Origin: Paenibacillus_AQ nitricinens
GTDB lineage: Bacteria > Bacillota > Bacilli > Paenibacillales > Paenibacillaceae
DNA length: 64,000 bases
Assembly (NCBI RefSeq): GCF_052056485.1
Contig: NZ_CP183948.1
Location: 6,448,001-6,512,000 of the forward strand
Direction of reading: 5' to 3'
Shown here: positions 50,207 through 59,787 of the stretch, piece by piece
Layout: each line of letters opens with the position of its first letter
How positions within the stretch are numbered: position 1 is the stretch's first letter
Notes under the pieces: generated by a model
Databases searched by the model: none
What the model saw: the letters and a program-made list of their open reading frames with translations, nothing else
Told to the model about the DNA's origin: nothing
Program-made: the position numbers and the translations under genes

Positions 50207-51057
50207 TGACAACTGAGCTTAATATCGCTTTTTCCCCTTGCCCTAACGATACCTTTGTATTCCATGCCTGGGCACACGGGCTTGTCCCGAATGCACCACA
50301 ACTGAATGTAACCTATGCCGACATTGATATTACCAACACACTTGCTGCTAATGGAGAAGGCCCTGAAGTCCTTAAAATCTCCTATGCCGCCTTACCATGG
50401 GTTCTTGAGCGTTACAAACTGCTGCCATGCGGCGGCGCACTGGGTCGCGGCTGCGGGCCGTTGCTTCTTACCGCAAGTGGCCCAACAGCGATCAAACGTC
50501 CCGAAAAGCTAGCTGGACGCCGGATTGCAGTGCCTAGCGAACGCTCTACGGCTTATCTACTTTTCAGATTATGGGCAGCACAGCATATAACGGGAGGCAT
50601 CGGTGAAATCGTCGTCATGCCTTTCGATGAGATCATGCCTGCTGTACGTGATGGCCATATCGATGCCGGACTTGTAATTCACGAAGCCCGCTTTACTTAC
50701 GCATCTTATGGTCTTAATATGCTGACTGACCTAGGCAGCTGGTGGGAAAGCGATACTGGCCTGCCGATTCCACTCGGCGCGATCATTGCTCGCCGCGATC
50801 TGGATACCGATGCAATCACTGGCTCGATTCGCAGCTCTCTTCAATATGCATGGGATCATCCTACTGACTCTAGAGACTATGTGCTTAGCCACGCACAAGA
50901 GTTAGCTCCAGAAGTGGCAAAATCTCATATTGATCTCTATGTGAATGAGTTCTCGATGAACTTAGGCGATGACGGCTACGCTGCAATCTCTGCCTTACTA
51001 AATCGTGCTGCAGCAGAAGGACTTGTACCTGCCATCGACCCAGAATTACTTCGGTAG
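50206..51057 (+). CDS. mqnD: 1,4-dihydroxy-6-naphthoate synthase MqnD
   Basis: 283 residues, periplasmic-binding-protein-like fold used as an enzyme. SPCPNDTFVFHAWAHG near the start and GPLLLTASGP, AVPSERSTAYLL and LVIHEARFTY are MqnD hallmarks. It converts cyclic de-hypoxanthine futalosine to 1,4-dihydroxy-6-naphthoate. TAATG overlaps the mqnB stop, with GGAGG eight bases upstream. The other pathway genes (mqnA, mqnC, mqnE) are not in this window; the UbiA genes at 16-19 kb could supply the later prenylation step, though that is only inference. Confidence 0.93.
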   Translation: MTTELNIAFSPCPNDTFVFHAWAHGLVPNAPQLNVTYADIDITNTLAANGEGPEVLKISYAALPWVLERYKLLPCGGALGRGCGPLLLTASGPTAIKRPEKLAGRRIAVPSERSTAYLLFRLWAAQHITGGIGEIVVMPFDEIMPAVRDGHIDAGLVIHEARFTYASYGLNMLTDLGSWWESDTGLPIPLGAIIARRDLDTDAITGSIRSSLQYAWDHPTDSRDYVLSHAQELAPEVAKSHIDLYVNEFSMNLGDDGYAAISALLNRAAAEGLVPAIDPELLR

Positions 51058-51101
51058 CATGCACTAGGTATTCTTAACACACTCTAAAACTAGACATAGC
51101 C

Positions 51102-51146
51102 TAAAATCCCCGGTTACACACATAAGGTGTCCTCCGGGGATTTTGT
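51102..51146 (+). terminator. Terminator of mqnB-mqnD
   Basis: AAAATCCCCGG and CCGGGGATTTTG with an inner ACAC/GTGT, then T-rich. Confidence 0.88.
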
Positions 51147-51252
51147 TTATTCTAAGCAGCAGTTGTTGCGATTGCCTTCAATCCATTATTTGGAATAGCG
51201 GAGCGATGGCTATACAATAGACCTATAAATAGATTCTATGAAGGAGGATCAC

Positions 51253-52074
51253 ATGATACCTGAAAACAATAGCAAGCAAAACATCGATCGATTTCTCGGC
51301 TTTCAAGCGGACTATGACCGCTACCGTCCTGAAGCTCCTCCCCTGATCATCAAGCTGCTGACCGACTACTTAGGCAGCACACCTTCAGTCGTCACAGATA
51401 TAGGCTGCGGCACGGGCTTGTCTACTTTTCTGTGGAAGGATGTCGCGGACCACGTAATAGGCATTGAACCGAATCCAGATATGCTGGGAAAAGCAATCGA
51501 TAAATTAAGCCGGATAGAAGATCCTCAATCCATCACTTTTGTACAAGGTTATTCTAACCAGCTTCCACTTGCAGTGGACAGCGTAGACATAGTGACCTGC
51601 TCACAGTCATTCCACTGGATGGATCCTGAAAGCACACTTCGAGAAATCTCCCGGGTCTTGAGAACAGGTGGTGTCTTCGCTGCCTACGATTGCGACTGGC
51701 CTCTCCCCCTTCAACAGAAGGTAGAAGAACGTTACAACCAACTGATCTCCAAATCCGAGGAACTGCTCGCCTCACTCTTACCTGATGCTGAGAGAGCACA
51801 TAAATGGGACAAAGAAGGGCATTTGTCACGGATTCAGGCTAGTGGAGCTTTCTCTTTTGCAAGGGAGATCGTATTTCATAATCTTGAATCCTGCGATGCG
51901 CAGCGCTATGTAGGACTCGCTCTAAGTCAAGGCGGAATACGAACCGTGTTGAAACAGGACGCTACCTTGCTCGATCAGGACATTGCAGACTTCACAGCTG
52001 CGGTTGAACAACATTTTCAAGGACGCACCCTAGAGGTTCTGGTCAGCTATCGGATGAGAATCGGCATCAAATAA
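51253..52074 (+). CDS. Class I SAM-dependent methyltransferase
   Basis: 273 residues. SAM-binding motif I DIGCGTGLSTFLW, acidic loop end GIEPNPDML, motif near VTCSQSFHWMDP, as in Methyltransf_11-type enzymes with a QSFHWMD loop. Substrate unknown. ATG 51253 follows AAGGAGG by five to seven bases; the frame begins at 51238. Monocistronic, with a strong terminator after it. Confidence 0.88.
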   Translation: MIPENNSKQNIDRFLGFQADYDRYRPEAPPLIIKLLTDYLGSTPSVVTDIGCGTGLSTFLWKDVADHVIGIEPNPDMLGKAIDKLSRIEDPQSITFVQGYSNQLPLAVDSVDIVTCSQSFHWMDPESTLREISRVLRTGGVFAAYDCDWPLPLQQKVEERYNQLISKSEELLASLLPDAERAHKWDKEGHLSRIQASGAFSFAREIVFHNLESCDAQRYVGLALSQGGIRTVLKQDATLLDQDIADFTAAVEQHFQGRTLEVLVSYRMRIGIK

Positions 52075-52095
52075 TCTCAGCACTTAAGCGCAAAG

Positions 52096-52142
52096 AATGC
52101 CCCGATTTTCCTTATAGGAGGAAAGTCGGAGCGTTTTTTTAT
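52096..52142 (+). terminator. Terminator after the methyltransferase gene
   Basis: GCCCCGATTTTCCT pairs with AGGAAAGTCGGAGC (two mismatched positions) and is followed by T7. Confidence 0.85.
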
Positions 52143-52143
52143 T

Positions 52144-53130
52144 TTATTTGACTTCTTCCATGAACAAATTTAGGTTCTCAACGATTTCCTTAGATCTGGA
52201 ATGGTGTAAATAATGTCCGCCCTCAAATGTCATCACTTTTCCATGCACAGATTCCTTAACTTGCCCTTCATGCAGAGGAATCCAATCTTTCACGGTTGTA
52301 TTATTCGCTTGTATAAAGAATATAATGGGAAGATTCTTGTCGAATTTCAACCCTCTGGCTGCGACAAAGTTAGGATATATATGTTCCATTTCATTTAAGG
52401 TAGTGGAATTATTCATATTTTTGAGCGATATCAATTTCATTTGTTTTTTGGTCTCATCATCAAATGGCAGTCCATCATAAGGGTCACCGCTTAATTGCAA
52501 TCCCAATCTAATGATACCTGAGTCTTTGAGCAGCTTTAATTTTTTTATCGGGAATTTAACATCCATACCGCCTTGCTCAGGAACACTACTATCAACCCCT
52601 ACAAATGCACTCACTTCGTTTGGATATTTCTTCGCATATTCCAATCCGTAAATACCTCCAATGGAGTGACCCATTAGAATATATTGGTCAATGTTTAGAT
52701 TCTGTACGGCTTCATGAACCTCACTTATGATATTCGCTGTAGTTCGTTCCTTATCGGTCTCATCACTTAATCCATAACCAAACGGCTCAACCGCGACCAC
52801 TTTGTAAAATGGTGATAACTCATCAATCAACGGCTTAAAATCAAGTGCTGGCGCTCCAGTTCCAAAGCCCGGGATAAGTACAATAGTCTGCTTCCCTTGT
52901 CCTTGGATCAAAACATTCATACTTTTTCCGTCAACAGGAACTAACTGACCATATTGATGTATTTTTTTCTGATCAGATTTGTTGCTAATCACATTAACTG
53001 TATAAACAACAGCTAGAAAAAGCACGATCAAAATCACTATTGCTCCTAATATTTTTAGCAACAAGTTACGTACTTTATGCTTTTTCTTTTCATTCCCCGT
53101 TTTTATTACCTCTGTTTGTGTCACCCTCAT
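52144..53130 (-). CDS. Membrane-anchored alpha/beta hydrolase
   Basis: 328 residues. Short basic N-terminus, one TM helix (about 24-48, LLLKILGAIVILIVLFLAVVY), then an extracellular alpha/beta-hydrolase domain: nucleophile Ser in GHSIGG, His in GGHYLHH, oxyanion IPGFGTGAP. Substrate unknown; possibly a lipid or ester hydrolase. AGGAG is close to ATG 53130; an in-frame GTG at 53124 has better spacing. It lies after the two-component system, but a 210-bp gap separates them. Confidence 0.85.
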   Translation of the reverse strand: MRVTQTEVIKTGNEKKKHKVRNLLLKILGAIVILIVLFLAVVYTVNVISNKSDQKKIHQYGQLVPVDGKSMNVLIQGQGKQTIVLIPGFGTGAPALDFKPLIDELSPFYKVVAVEPFGYGLSDETDKERTTANIISEVHEAVQNLNIDQYILMGHSIGGIYGLEYAKKYPNEVSAFVGVDSSVPEQGGMDVKFPIKKLKLLKDSGIIRLGLQLSGDPYDGLPFDDETKKQMKLISLKNMNNSTTLNEMEHIYPNFVAARGLKFDKNLPIIFFIQANNTTVKDWIPLHEGQVKESVHGKVMTFEGGHYLHHSRSKEIVENLNLFMEEVK

Positions 53131-53345
53131 CTTCTCCTGTCCTATTCTATTTATTATGTCGCCTTAACGTTTCGCTAATGAGATCTTAACCAACAATGAT
53201 GTACTCCTCATGACCACAATATGAACTAAATATGAATAGGCAAAAAAATACTACGGCAGCGCAAGCAAGAAATCTTACCTGTGCTACCGTAGTATGAACA
53301 ATGAGGCGGGCGTTCAACCCCTCGCAAAATATCCTTGAACGCTAA

Positions 53346-54713
53346 TTATTCTGTGGGCGCTATAATTGGTAAGGTGACGATGAAGGTCGTTCCTTGGCCA
53401 GGTTCGCTTTCCACTCGGATATCCCCTTTATGAAGCGATACGATCTGTTTAACAATGGCTAGTCCCATCCCGCTACCACCATACTTGCGACTGTGGGAAC
53501 GATCAGCCTTAAAGAAGCGTTCAAATATACGCTCTTGGTCCTCGGGAGAAATACCAATGCCAGTGTCGGATATTCGGACGGATACATTGTTCAAATCTTG
53601 TTTGATGCTGACGTTAATCACACTGTCATCCTTGGAGAATTTGATACTATTTCCAAGGAGATTCGTCCACACCTGACTTAACAAATCATGGTCAGCCCAT
53701 ACGACTACTGGTTTCAAATCAAGCTCAAAACTGATGTTGCGCGCCGACCATTGGGGCTGTATCGCCACAATTACTCGTCTGATCTGTTCGTCAAGACTGA
53801 ACGTGATAAGTCGCAGTTGTTGGGATTGTGATTCAAGCACACTCAGCTTTAACAGACTATCGCTCATCTTGGACATCCGCTCCGCTTCAGCAATAATAAT
53901 ATCGAGATAACGATTCCGTTCATCCTCTGTGAGGGCAACTTTCTTGAGCGCAATAGCATAACCAGATATGGAGGTGAGCGGAGACTGAACCTCATGTGAC
54001 ACATTCGTTACGAACTCCCTGCGCATTTGCTCAAGGTGCTGAAGATCGTGCATCATTTCCTCGAAGCTATTAGCCAAGGTACCTAGCTCACCCATCTGCT
54101 TAATATTCAATTCGACATTAAAATCCCCAGTTGCTATACGCCTAGTTGCCTTTGTAAGCCTTTTGATCGGTCTCACTAAGAACATAGAAGCGACCAAAAT
54201 TAATACGCTTCCCGTTATTAACGAATACGCCAAAAAATTAAATAGCAGATTCCTCGTAGAAGACAAAGTAGGAGGCACAAGCGGCTCCACAAACATCGCC
54301 TTCGTTCCCATTTCAGTTTTCAAAGGTAGTCCTAAGAGGTTGGAAGAACCTATACTCGGTTTTACTTGAACAGCTTCACCAGCCAATACTTTCTTTAGTT
54401 GCTCCCTAGTCACGGTAGCAGGGCTCTCTCCATTAAGCTCTCCGTAGGACCGGTAATGGCCGTTCTTATCGTAAATTCGAATATGATAGGAATCCAGCTG
54501 CTTCATTCCACTAACAAGAGCATCCGCTTCATGTAACGGTAAGGTTTCGTATATCCGGGCGATGTCCTGACCAAAGCGAAGTAAAGGAATTCGCAGGTTT
54601 TCGTTTAATTTATCTTGGAATACCCAAGTTGTCACAAATAGAGAAATCAATGTTCCTCCAATCACGGAGACCAGAAAGGTCAGAACAACACGTGTATATA
54701 AGGATTTGATCAT
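53346..54713 (-). CDS. Sensor histidine kinase
   Basis: 455 residues. TM1 (about 7-29), extracellular sensor of about 130 residues, TM2 (about 160-182), HAMP, phospho-acceptor His in NVSHEVQSPLTSI, then ATPase boxes NLLGNSIKFS, DTGIGI and GGSGMGLAI. Pairs with the regulator upstream: ATG overlaps its stop (ATGA). Stimulus unknown; the family resembles envelope-stress or antimicrobial-responsive kinases. Confidence 0.93.
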   Translation of the reverse strand: MIKSLYTRVVLTFLVSVIGGTLISLFVTTWVFQDKLNENLRIPLLRFGQDIARIYETLPLHEADALVSGMKQLDSYHIRIYDKNGHYRSYGELNGESPATVTREQLKKVLAGEAVQVKPSIGSSNLLGLPLKTEMGTKAMFVEPLVPPTLSSTRNLLFNFLAYSLITGSVLILVASMFLVRPIKRLTKATRRIATGDFNVELNIKQMGELGTLANSFEEMMHDLQHLEQMRREFVTNVSHEVQSPLTSISGYAIALKKVALTEDERNRYLDIIIAEAERMSKMSDSLLKLSVLESQSQQLRLITFSLDEQIRRVIVAIQPQWSARNISFELDLKPVVVWADHDLLSQVWTNLLGNSIKFSKDDSVINVSIKQDLNNVSVRISDTGIGISPEDQERIFERFFKADRSHSRKYGGSGMGLAIVKQIVSLHKGDIRVESEPGQGTTFIVTLPIIAPTE

Positions 54714-55384
54714 TCGTAGACCTCAAACCGATAGCCAAGCCCCCGTACCGTTTCGATTCGAAAATCAGTTGCAGACGCAAATCGTTCACGTAGACGCTTA
54801 ATATGTACGTCTATCGTTCGATCATCTCCAGCATAATCAATTCCCCAAATCTGATCGATTAACTGCTCGCGCGTATAGACTTGCCCGGGTGTTCCAGCTA
54901 GCTTGTACAGCAATTCGAACTCCTTAAGCGGCAACGTGAATGACTCTGTTCCTCTCATCACCTTATAGGTTTGCCGATCAAGGACGACGTTGCCGAACTG
55001 GATCGTCTGGGTGGAACCAATCTTGTATCGCTTCAATAAGGATCTAACACGAACCGTCAACTCCAGCGGATCGAATGGCTTCGTCAAATAATCGTCTGTT
55101 CCCAGTTCGAAGCCCTTCACCTTCTCCCAGGTTTCACCTCTGGCAGTTAGCATAAGTAAGGGAAGATCTGGATTGGCTTTTCGTAGCTCTTTGCATAACG
55201 TCCACCCATCCATAACCGGCATCATGATATCGAGTACAACAAGATCAACCTGCTTTGAGGCATAAACGGCTAACGCTTCTTTGCCGTCTGCAGCTTCGGC
55301 TGTATCAAATCCGTCGTTACGTAGAAATAAACAGACGAGTTCGCGAATGTTCGCGTCGTCGTCAGCAACTAGTATAGTAGGCAT
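54710..55384 (-). CDS. OmpR/PhoB-family response regulator
   Basis: 224 residues. Receiver domain with acidic pocket ADDD, phospho-acceptor Asp in LVVLDIMMPVMDG, Thr in LMLTARG and Lys in DYLTKPFD; C-terminal winged helix with DDRTIDVHIKRLRERF and ETVRGLGYRFE. Works with the kinase at 53346. ATG 55384 has GAGGG five bases upstream; the frame extends to 55423, across the leader hairpin. Targets are not visible in the window. Confidence 0.93.
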   Translation of the reverse strand: MPTILVADDDANIRELVCLFLRNDGFDTAEAADGKEALAVYASKQVDLVVLDIMMPVMDGWTLCKELRKANPDLPLLMLTARGETWEKVKGFELGTDDYLTKPFDPLELTVRVRSLLKRYKIGSTQTIQFGNVVLDRQTYKVMRGTESFTLPLKEFELLYKLAGTPGQVYTREQLIDQIWGIDYAGDDRTIDVHIKRLRERFASATDFRIETVRGLGYRFEVYE

Positions 55385-55408
55385 TGCGTCCCTCTTTTCA
55401 GATATTAA

Positions 55409-55447
55409 AAGAGCGTCTAACACGGTAATCCGTATGTAGACGCTCTT
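55409..55447 (-). terminator. Hairpin between potD and the response regulator
   Basis: AAGAGCGTCTA with TAGACGCTCTT and an inner ACGG/CCGT; TTTT follows on the minus strand. It ends about 25 bp before the regulator start, so it is either the end of the pot operon transcript or an attenuator in the regulator's leader. Confidence 0.7.
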
Positions 55448-55549
55448 CTACTTACTTTCCTCCCCTATATAGGCTGAACAACGAACATAACAAAAAGCGA
55501 TTAGGAATGGAGGGGAATATTGGAACTGTAGGAGCGTTAGCGACAGCCT

Positions 55550-55604
55550 TTGTTTGCGGATTTCCACCGCGAAGAGCGATACCAATCAAGAAATCTGCAA
55601 ACAA
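55550..55604. other. Large imperfect hairpin element downstream of potD
   Basis: TTGTTTGCGGATTTC (55550-55564) pairs with GAAATCTGCAAACAA (55590-55604), 15 bp with one wobble pair. The whole 55520-55640 stretch looks organised rather than random and resembles intergenic sequences I associate with Paenibacillus genomes. It has no coding potential. Confidence 0.4.
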
Positions 55605-55681
55605 CAGCTGCCGGAAGTCCAATGATTCTCCGCAGAGACTACTCAGCTTTAAGTTTTTAACATTAGTTCAGTCTAGATAGC

Positions 55682-56755
55682 TTACTTCTTATTCATCTTA
55701 AACTTCAGGAAAAGCTCATTGTAATGAGCAAGCATCCGTTTCCCAAGGTTATCATACACCTCAAGCCGATCCGTAATCTCGGCAGGCGGGTAGAACCGGG
55801 TATCCTCGGAGGTTTCCTTCGGAAGCAGCTCCAGCGCAGGAATGTTAGGTGTGGAATAACCTACGTATTCTGCATTCTTAGCTGCTACATCTGGGCGAAG
55901 CATGAAGTTAATGAACTTATGTGCTCCATCCACATTATCCGCTGTTTTTGGAATGACCATGTTATCGAACCACTTGTTCGAGCCTTCCTCAGGCACTACA
56001 TAATCAAGCTTATCATTCTCGTCCATGATCTCTGAAGCATCGCCGGACCATACAATTCCGACAGCAGCCTCTTCATTGGCAAGCAGCATCTTGATCTCAT
56101 CTCCGACAATCGCCTTAACGTTAGGAGATAGCTTATTCAGCTTGGTCAGCGCTTCTTGCAGGTGAGCTTCATCCCGGTCATTAACGGAATAGTGTAGGCT
56201 GTTCAAAGCCATACCCATTACTTCGCGTGCTCCATCCACCAAGAAAATGTTGTTCTTCAGCCTGCTGTCCCAGAGGGAATCCCAGCTGGTGAAGTCCATC
56301 CCCTTGGTCATTTCAGGGTTGAAGATAATCCCGACAGTTCCCCAGAAGTAAGGCACGGAATATTTGTTACCAGGATCGAAGGAAAGATCCATAAACCGCG
56401 GATCAATATTCTTTAGATTCGGAACCTTGCTATGATCCAGCGGTATTAGCAAATTTTCTTCTTTCATCTTGGCGATGGCGTAATCCGAAGGAATGACGAC
56501 ATCAAAAGTAGTTCCACCCTGCTCCACTTTTGTTAGCATGGCTTCATTAGAGTCAAAGGTTTGATAAATGACCGTTAATCCGGTCTCCTTTTCAAATTCC
56601 TTGAGCAGATCAGGATCGACATAGTCGCCCCAGTTATAGATAGTCAGTGTATTCCCTCCGGAATAGCCCTCTCTTGAGTTCATCCAGGAGCCTAAGTACA
56701 TTAGCGCAAATGCCGTGATTACAATCGCCAAAAAAGCATTAATCAACTGTTTCAT
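55682..56755 (-). CDS. potD: Spermidine/putrescine ABC transporter substrate-binding protein
   Basis: 357 residues. Extracellular polyamine-binding fold (LTIYNWGDYVDPDLLKEFEK, VVIPSDYAIAKM, AVGIVWSGDASE). The N-terminus has a hydrophobic helix (about 5-25) but no lipobox Cys, so it seems held by a TM anchor or signal-anchor rather than a lipid. The ATG overlaps the potC stop (ATGA). Last gene of potABCD. Confidence 0.92.
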   Translation of the reverse strand: MKQLINAFLAIVITAFALMYLGSWMNSREGYSGGNTLTIYNWGDYVDPDLLKEFEKETGLTVIYQTFDSNEAMLTKVEQGGTTFDVVIPSDYAIAKMKEENLLIPLDHSKVPNLKNIDPRFMDLSFDPGNKYSVPYFWGTVGIIFNPEMTKGMDFTSWDSLWDSRLKNNIFLVDGAREVMGMALNSLHYSVNDRDEAHLQEALTKLNKLSPNVKAIVGDEIKMLLANEEAAVGIVWSGDASEIMDENDKLDYVVPEEGSNKWFDNMVIPKTADNVDGAHKFINFMLRPDVAAKNAEYVGYSTPNIPALELLPKETSEDTRFYPPAEITDRLEVYDNLGKRMLAHYNELFLKFKMNKK

Positions 56756-57585
56756 CTAGGCACCCCCGCTTCCGCTACAGGCTCCGCCACGGCCTCCGAG
56801 GTATTGGATCGGTTCTTCTTAAGAGTCAGGAAGTAATAACCGACAACGAGCAATATCGTGAACAGGAAGATCAGTGTCGACAACGCATTAATGGATAGTG
56901 ACACCCCTTGCCGGGCTCTGGAATAAATCTCAACTGATAGCGTCGAATAACCATTACCCGTTACGAAGAACGTAACTGCAAAGTCATCCAGTGAATACGT
57001 AAGTGCCATGAAAAATCCACTAAAGATCCCCGGTTTGATAATCGGCAGAATAACCTTAGTCAGAACATCCTTGCGGCTTGCGCCGAGGTCACGTGCGGCA
57101 TCCGTTAGTGAAGGACTCATATCCTGTAAATGCGGCAGAATCATCAACACGGCAATCGGTACACTGAACGCGACATGCGAAAGCAGGACGGACACGAAAC
57201 CAAGCTTGATGCCTGCAATGGTGAACAGGATCAGGAACGATGCACCGATAATGACATCCGGACTAACGATCAATACGTTGTTCAAAGATAACAAGGTATT
57301 TTTAGCACGGCGGTTTTGTACACTCTTAATGGCCAGTGCACCAATAATAGCGATAAGCGTGGCGATAGCCGAGGACAGAAGCGCGATGACAAGCGTGTTG
57401 ATCATGATGATAATCAGACGTGTATCCTGAAGGACCTCACGGTAGTAATCCAGTGTAAAGCCCTCGAACTTGTGCATCGTCCCCCCACTGTTGAACGAAT
57501 AGTACATCAAATAGAAGATTGGCGCATACAGAACAGCGAACACTAGCACTAGGTACAGATTGGAGAACCCGTTTTTATTTCTCAT
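56752..57585 (-). CDS. potC: Spermidine/putrescine ABC transporter permease PotC
   Basis: 277 residues, six TM helices. EAA loop DAARDLGASRKDVLTKVILP contacts PotA. The C-terminal tail is Ala/Glu/Val-rich (TSEAVAEPVAEAG). ATG 57585 overlaps the potB stop by 11 nt, with AAAGGGG upstream. Confidence 0.93.
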   Translation of the reverse strand: MRNKNGFSNLYLVLVFAVLYAPIFYLMYYSFNSGGTMHKFEGFTLDYYREVLQDTRLIIIMINTLVIALLSSAIATLIAIIGALAIKSVQNRRAKNTLLSLNNVLIVSPDVIIGASFLILFTIAGIKLGFVSVLLSHVAFSVPIAVLMILPHLQDMSPSLTDAARDLGASRKDVLTKVILPIIKPGIFSGFFMALTYSLDDFAVTFFVTGNGYSTLSVEIYSRARQGVSLSINALSTLIFLFTILLVVGYYFLTLKKNRSNTSEAVAEPVAEAGVPR

Positions 57586-58387
57586 TCCGCACCCCTTTCC
57601 GCGATCCGCCGGTAATAATCATGAACAGCGCCATAATAGCAATCAGAAACACTGCAACCGTGGAGCCCATGCCCCAGTCCTGTGTGACCAGAAAATGCTG
57701 TTCAATGGCAGTACCGAGCGTAATGACCCTGTTGCCCGCTATCAGACGAGTAATCATAAACAGGGACAGCGCTGGTATGAATACCGCCATACATCCGGAA
57801 CGCACACCCGAAATGGTCAATGGAAAAATAACGCGCCGGAACGTCGTCCAGCCCGAAGCACCCAGATCACGTGCCGCATCCAGCAAGGATAAATTAAGAT
57901 CCTCCAAAGCGCTGTAAATCGGCAAGATCATGAATGGGATAAAGATATACACAGAGACAAATACAAAGCTGAAGCCCGTAAACAAAATTTGTTGTTCTCC
58001 GATTCCAAGCAGATCAAAGAAATTGTTGATCGGTCCGAACGTACCAAATATGCCGATAAAGGCGTAAGTTTTCAGCAGCAAATTAATCCAGGTCGGTAAA
58101 ATAATCAGCAATAGCCATAGCTGCTTATGCTTCGTTCTCGTCAACAGATATGCTGCCGGGTAGGCGACCAGCAAAGAGAATGCTGTAATCAAAAACGCAT
58201 ACCAGAATGAGGTCAGCGTCATTTTTAAGTACACAGGTGTAAAGAAGTTCACGTAGTTATCTAGCGTAAGATGCCCATCCAGATCAAATAGAGAATAATA
58301 GATGACAAGCAGCACGGGTGCGATTACAAACAAGGCGATCCAGAGGTAATAAGGGATGAGATAATACGATCTGCCCTTATTCTTCAT
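57575..58387 (-). CDS. potB: Spermidine/putrescine ABC transporter permease PotB
   Basis: 270 residues, six TM helices. EAA loop DAARDLGASGWTTFRRVIFP. ATG 58387 overlaps the potA stop by 11 nt, with GAGGTGG seven bases upstream; an open frame runs to 58495 inside potA but is not needed. Forms the channel with PotC. Confidence 0.93.
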   Translation of the reverse strand: MKNKGRSYYLIPYYLWIALFVIAPVLLVIYYSLFDLDGHLTLDNYVNFFTPVYLKMTLTSFWYAFLITAFSLLVAYPAAYLLTRTKHKQLWLLLIILPTWINLLLKTYAFIGIFGTFGPINNFFDLLGIGEQQILFTGFSFVFVSVYIFIPFMILPIYSALEDLNLSLLDAARDLGASGWTTFRRVIFPLTISGVRSGCMAVFIPALSLFMITRLIAGNRVITLGTAIEQHFLVTQDWGMGSTVAVFLIAIMALFMIITGGSRKGVRNEK

Positions 58388-59501
58388 GACTCTCCACCTC
58401 GGCGTAAGCTTCCAGACGTTTGTCGAACTCTTCCTCCGTTTCACCAAAACGCATAACATGAATCGCTTCCGGATCAAAATAAAGGCCAATTTCACTGCCT
58501 ACAGTCGCTTTACGTGTAGAATGCACAAGCCATTCATGTCCGGATTCATCATAACAACTGATTTCATAATGGACACCCCGGAACAACTGGGAATCCACTC
58601 GCACACGTAGCTTACCCTGTTCCAATGTTGAAATTTCCAAATCCTCGGGGCGTATAACAATCTCCACAGATTCGTTTGGTTTAAGGCCGGCATCAAAACA
58701 TTCAAAGCGGCGCCCGTTAAACTCCACCAGATAGTCTTCAATCATTACACCCGGAACAATGTTGGACTCGCCAATAAAATCAGCCACGAAACGGTTAATT
58801 GGCTCATCATAGATATCGTTAGGCGTGCCGCTTTGTTCGATTTTTCCTTTGTTCATGACAAAAATCCAGTCGGACATCGCGAGTGCCTCTTCCTGGTCAT
58901 GTGTAACAAAAATAAAGGTAATGCCAAGCCGTTGCTGCATTTCTCGCAGTATGTACTGCATCTCTGTTCGCAGCTTCAGATCGAGCGCAGATAGCGGCTC
59001 GTCCAGCAAAAGAACCTGCGGCTCGTTCACAATCGCACGAGCAATGGCCACGCGCTGCCGTTGACCACCGGACATTTCGTTAATAGCACGCTGCTCGTAG
59101 CCCACAAGGTTAACGAAACTTAGCGCTTCCTGCACCTTCTTCGTGATGACGTCTTTCTTAAGCTTCTTAATGCGCAGTCCGAAAGCCACATTCTCGAATA
59201 CGTTCAGGTGTGGAAACAGTGCGTAATCCTGAAAGACCGTATTGACCTGCCGCTCATTGGCTGGAATGTGGTTGATCACTTTACCGTTTAAATAGATAGA
59301 CCCGCTTGTTGGCTCTGCGAACCCAGCGATCAATCGTAGAATAGTCGTTTTACCACAGCCTGATGGACCAAGTAGTGTATAGAATTTGCCGCGCTCTATC
59401 TCAAAGCTTACTCCTTTTAACACCGGATCTTCGTCGTCATATTGCTTGGTAACCTCTTCAAATGAAATAATGGTGCCTTCCTGAATAGCTATAGCTAACA
59501 A
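58377..59501 (-). CDS. potA: Spermidine/putrescine ABC transporter ATPase PotA
   Basis: 374 residues. Walker A LGPSGCGKTT, signature MSGGQRQRVA, Walker B VLLLDEPLSALD, switch His FVTHDQEEA, then a C-terminal regulatory OB-type domain. The start is unclear: the only early start codon in frame is TTG 59501, which directly touches the GGGAGG site; no ATG follows until well inside the domain. It leads the potABCD operon. Confidence 0.9.
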   Translation of the reverse strand: MLAIAIQEGTIISFEEVTKQYDDEDPVLKGVSFEIERGKFYTLLGPSGCGKTTILRLIAGFAEPTSGSIYLNGKVINHIPANERQVNTVFQDYALFPHLNVFENVAFGLRIKKLKKDVITKKVQEALSFVNLVGYEQRAINEMSGGQRQRVAIARAIVNEPQVLLLDEPLSALDLKLRTEMQYILREMQQRLGITFIFVTHDQEEALAMSDWIFVMNKGKIEQSGTPNDIYDEPINRFVADFIGESNIVPGVMIEDYLVEFNGRRFECFDAGLKPNESVEIVIRPEDLEISTLEQGKLRVRVDSQLFRGVHYEISCYDESGHEWLVHSTRKATVGSEIGLYFDPEAIHVMRFGETEEEFDKRLEAYAEVESHEE

Positions 59502-59787
59502 CCTCCCTGCCTAAAGTATCACAATACTATTTTACCCGCATCTCGCGGAGAACAATCGAATGGGCATGCTCAGCGCTAATAAGCGACAATTCCTCCTCTC
59601 ATTCGACACTCCAATAGATATAGCATATTAGATTGTACCATTATATGCGATAGCTTACATGGATAAGGAATGCGTAAACTTAACAACTTTGTAAAATATC
59701 CAGTCCTCCAAGCCTTTTTCAAGGTGTTATAATGAAAACGAACTGAAAGATCAGACAGTTTTTTCATTTTTTTCCGAAAGAAGATGA

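Noticed and set aside
49717..50301. 194-residue minus-strand open frame opposite mqnB
   Set aside because: High G+C makes long antisense frames; the MqnB frame has clear motifs and a strong ribosome binding site.
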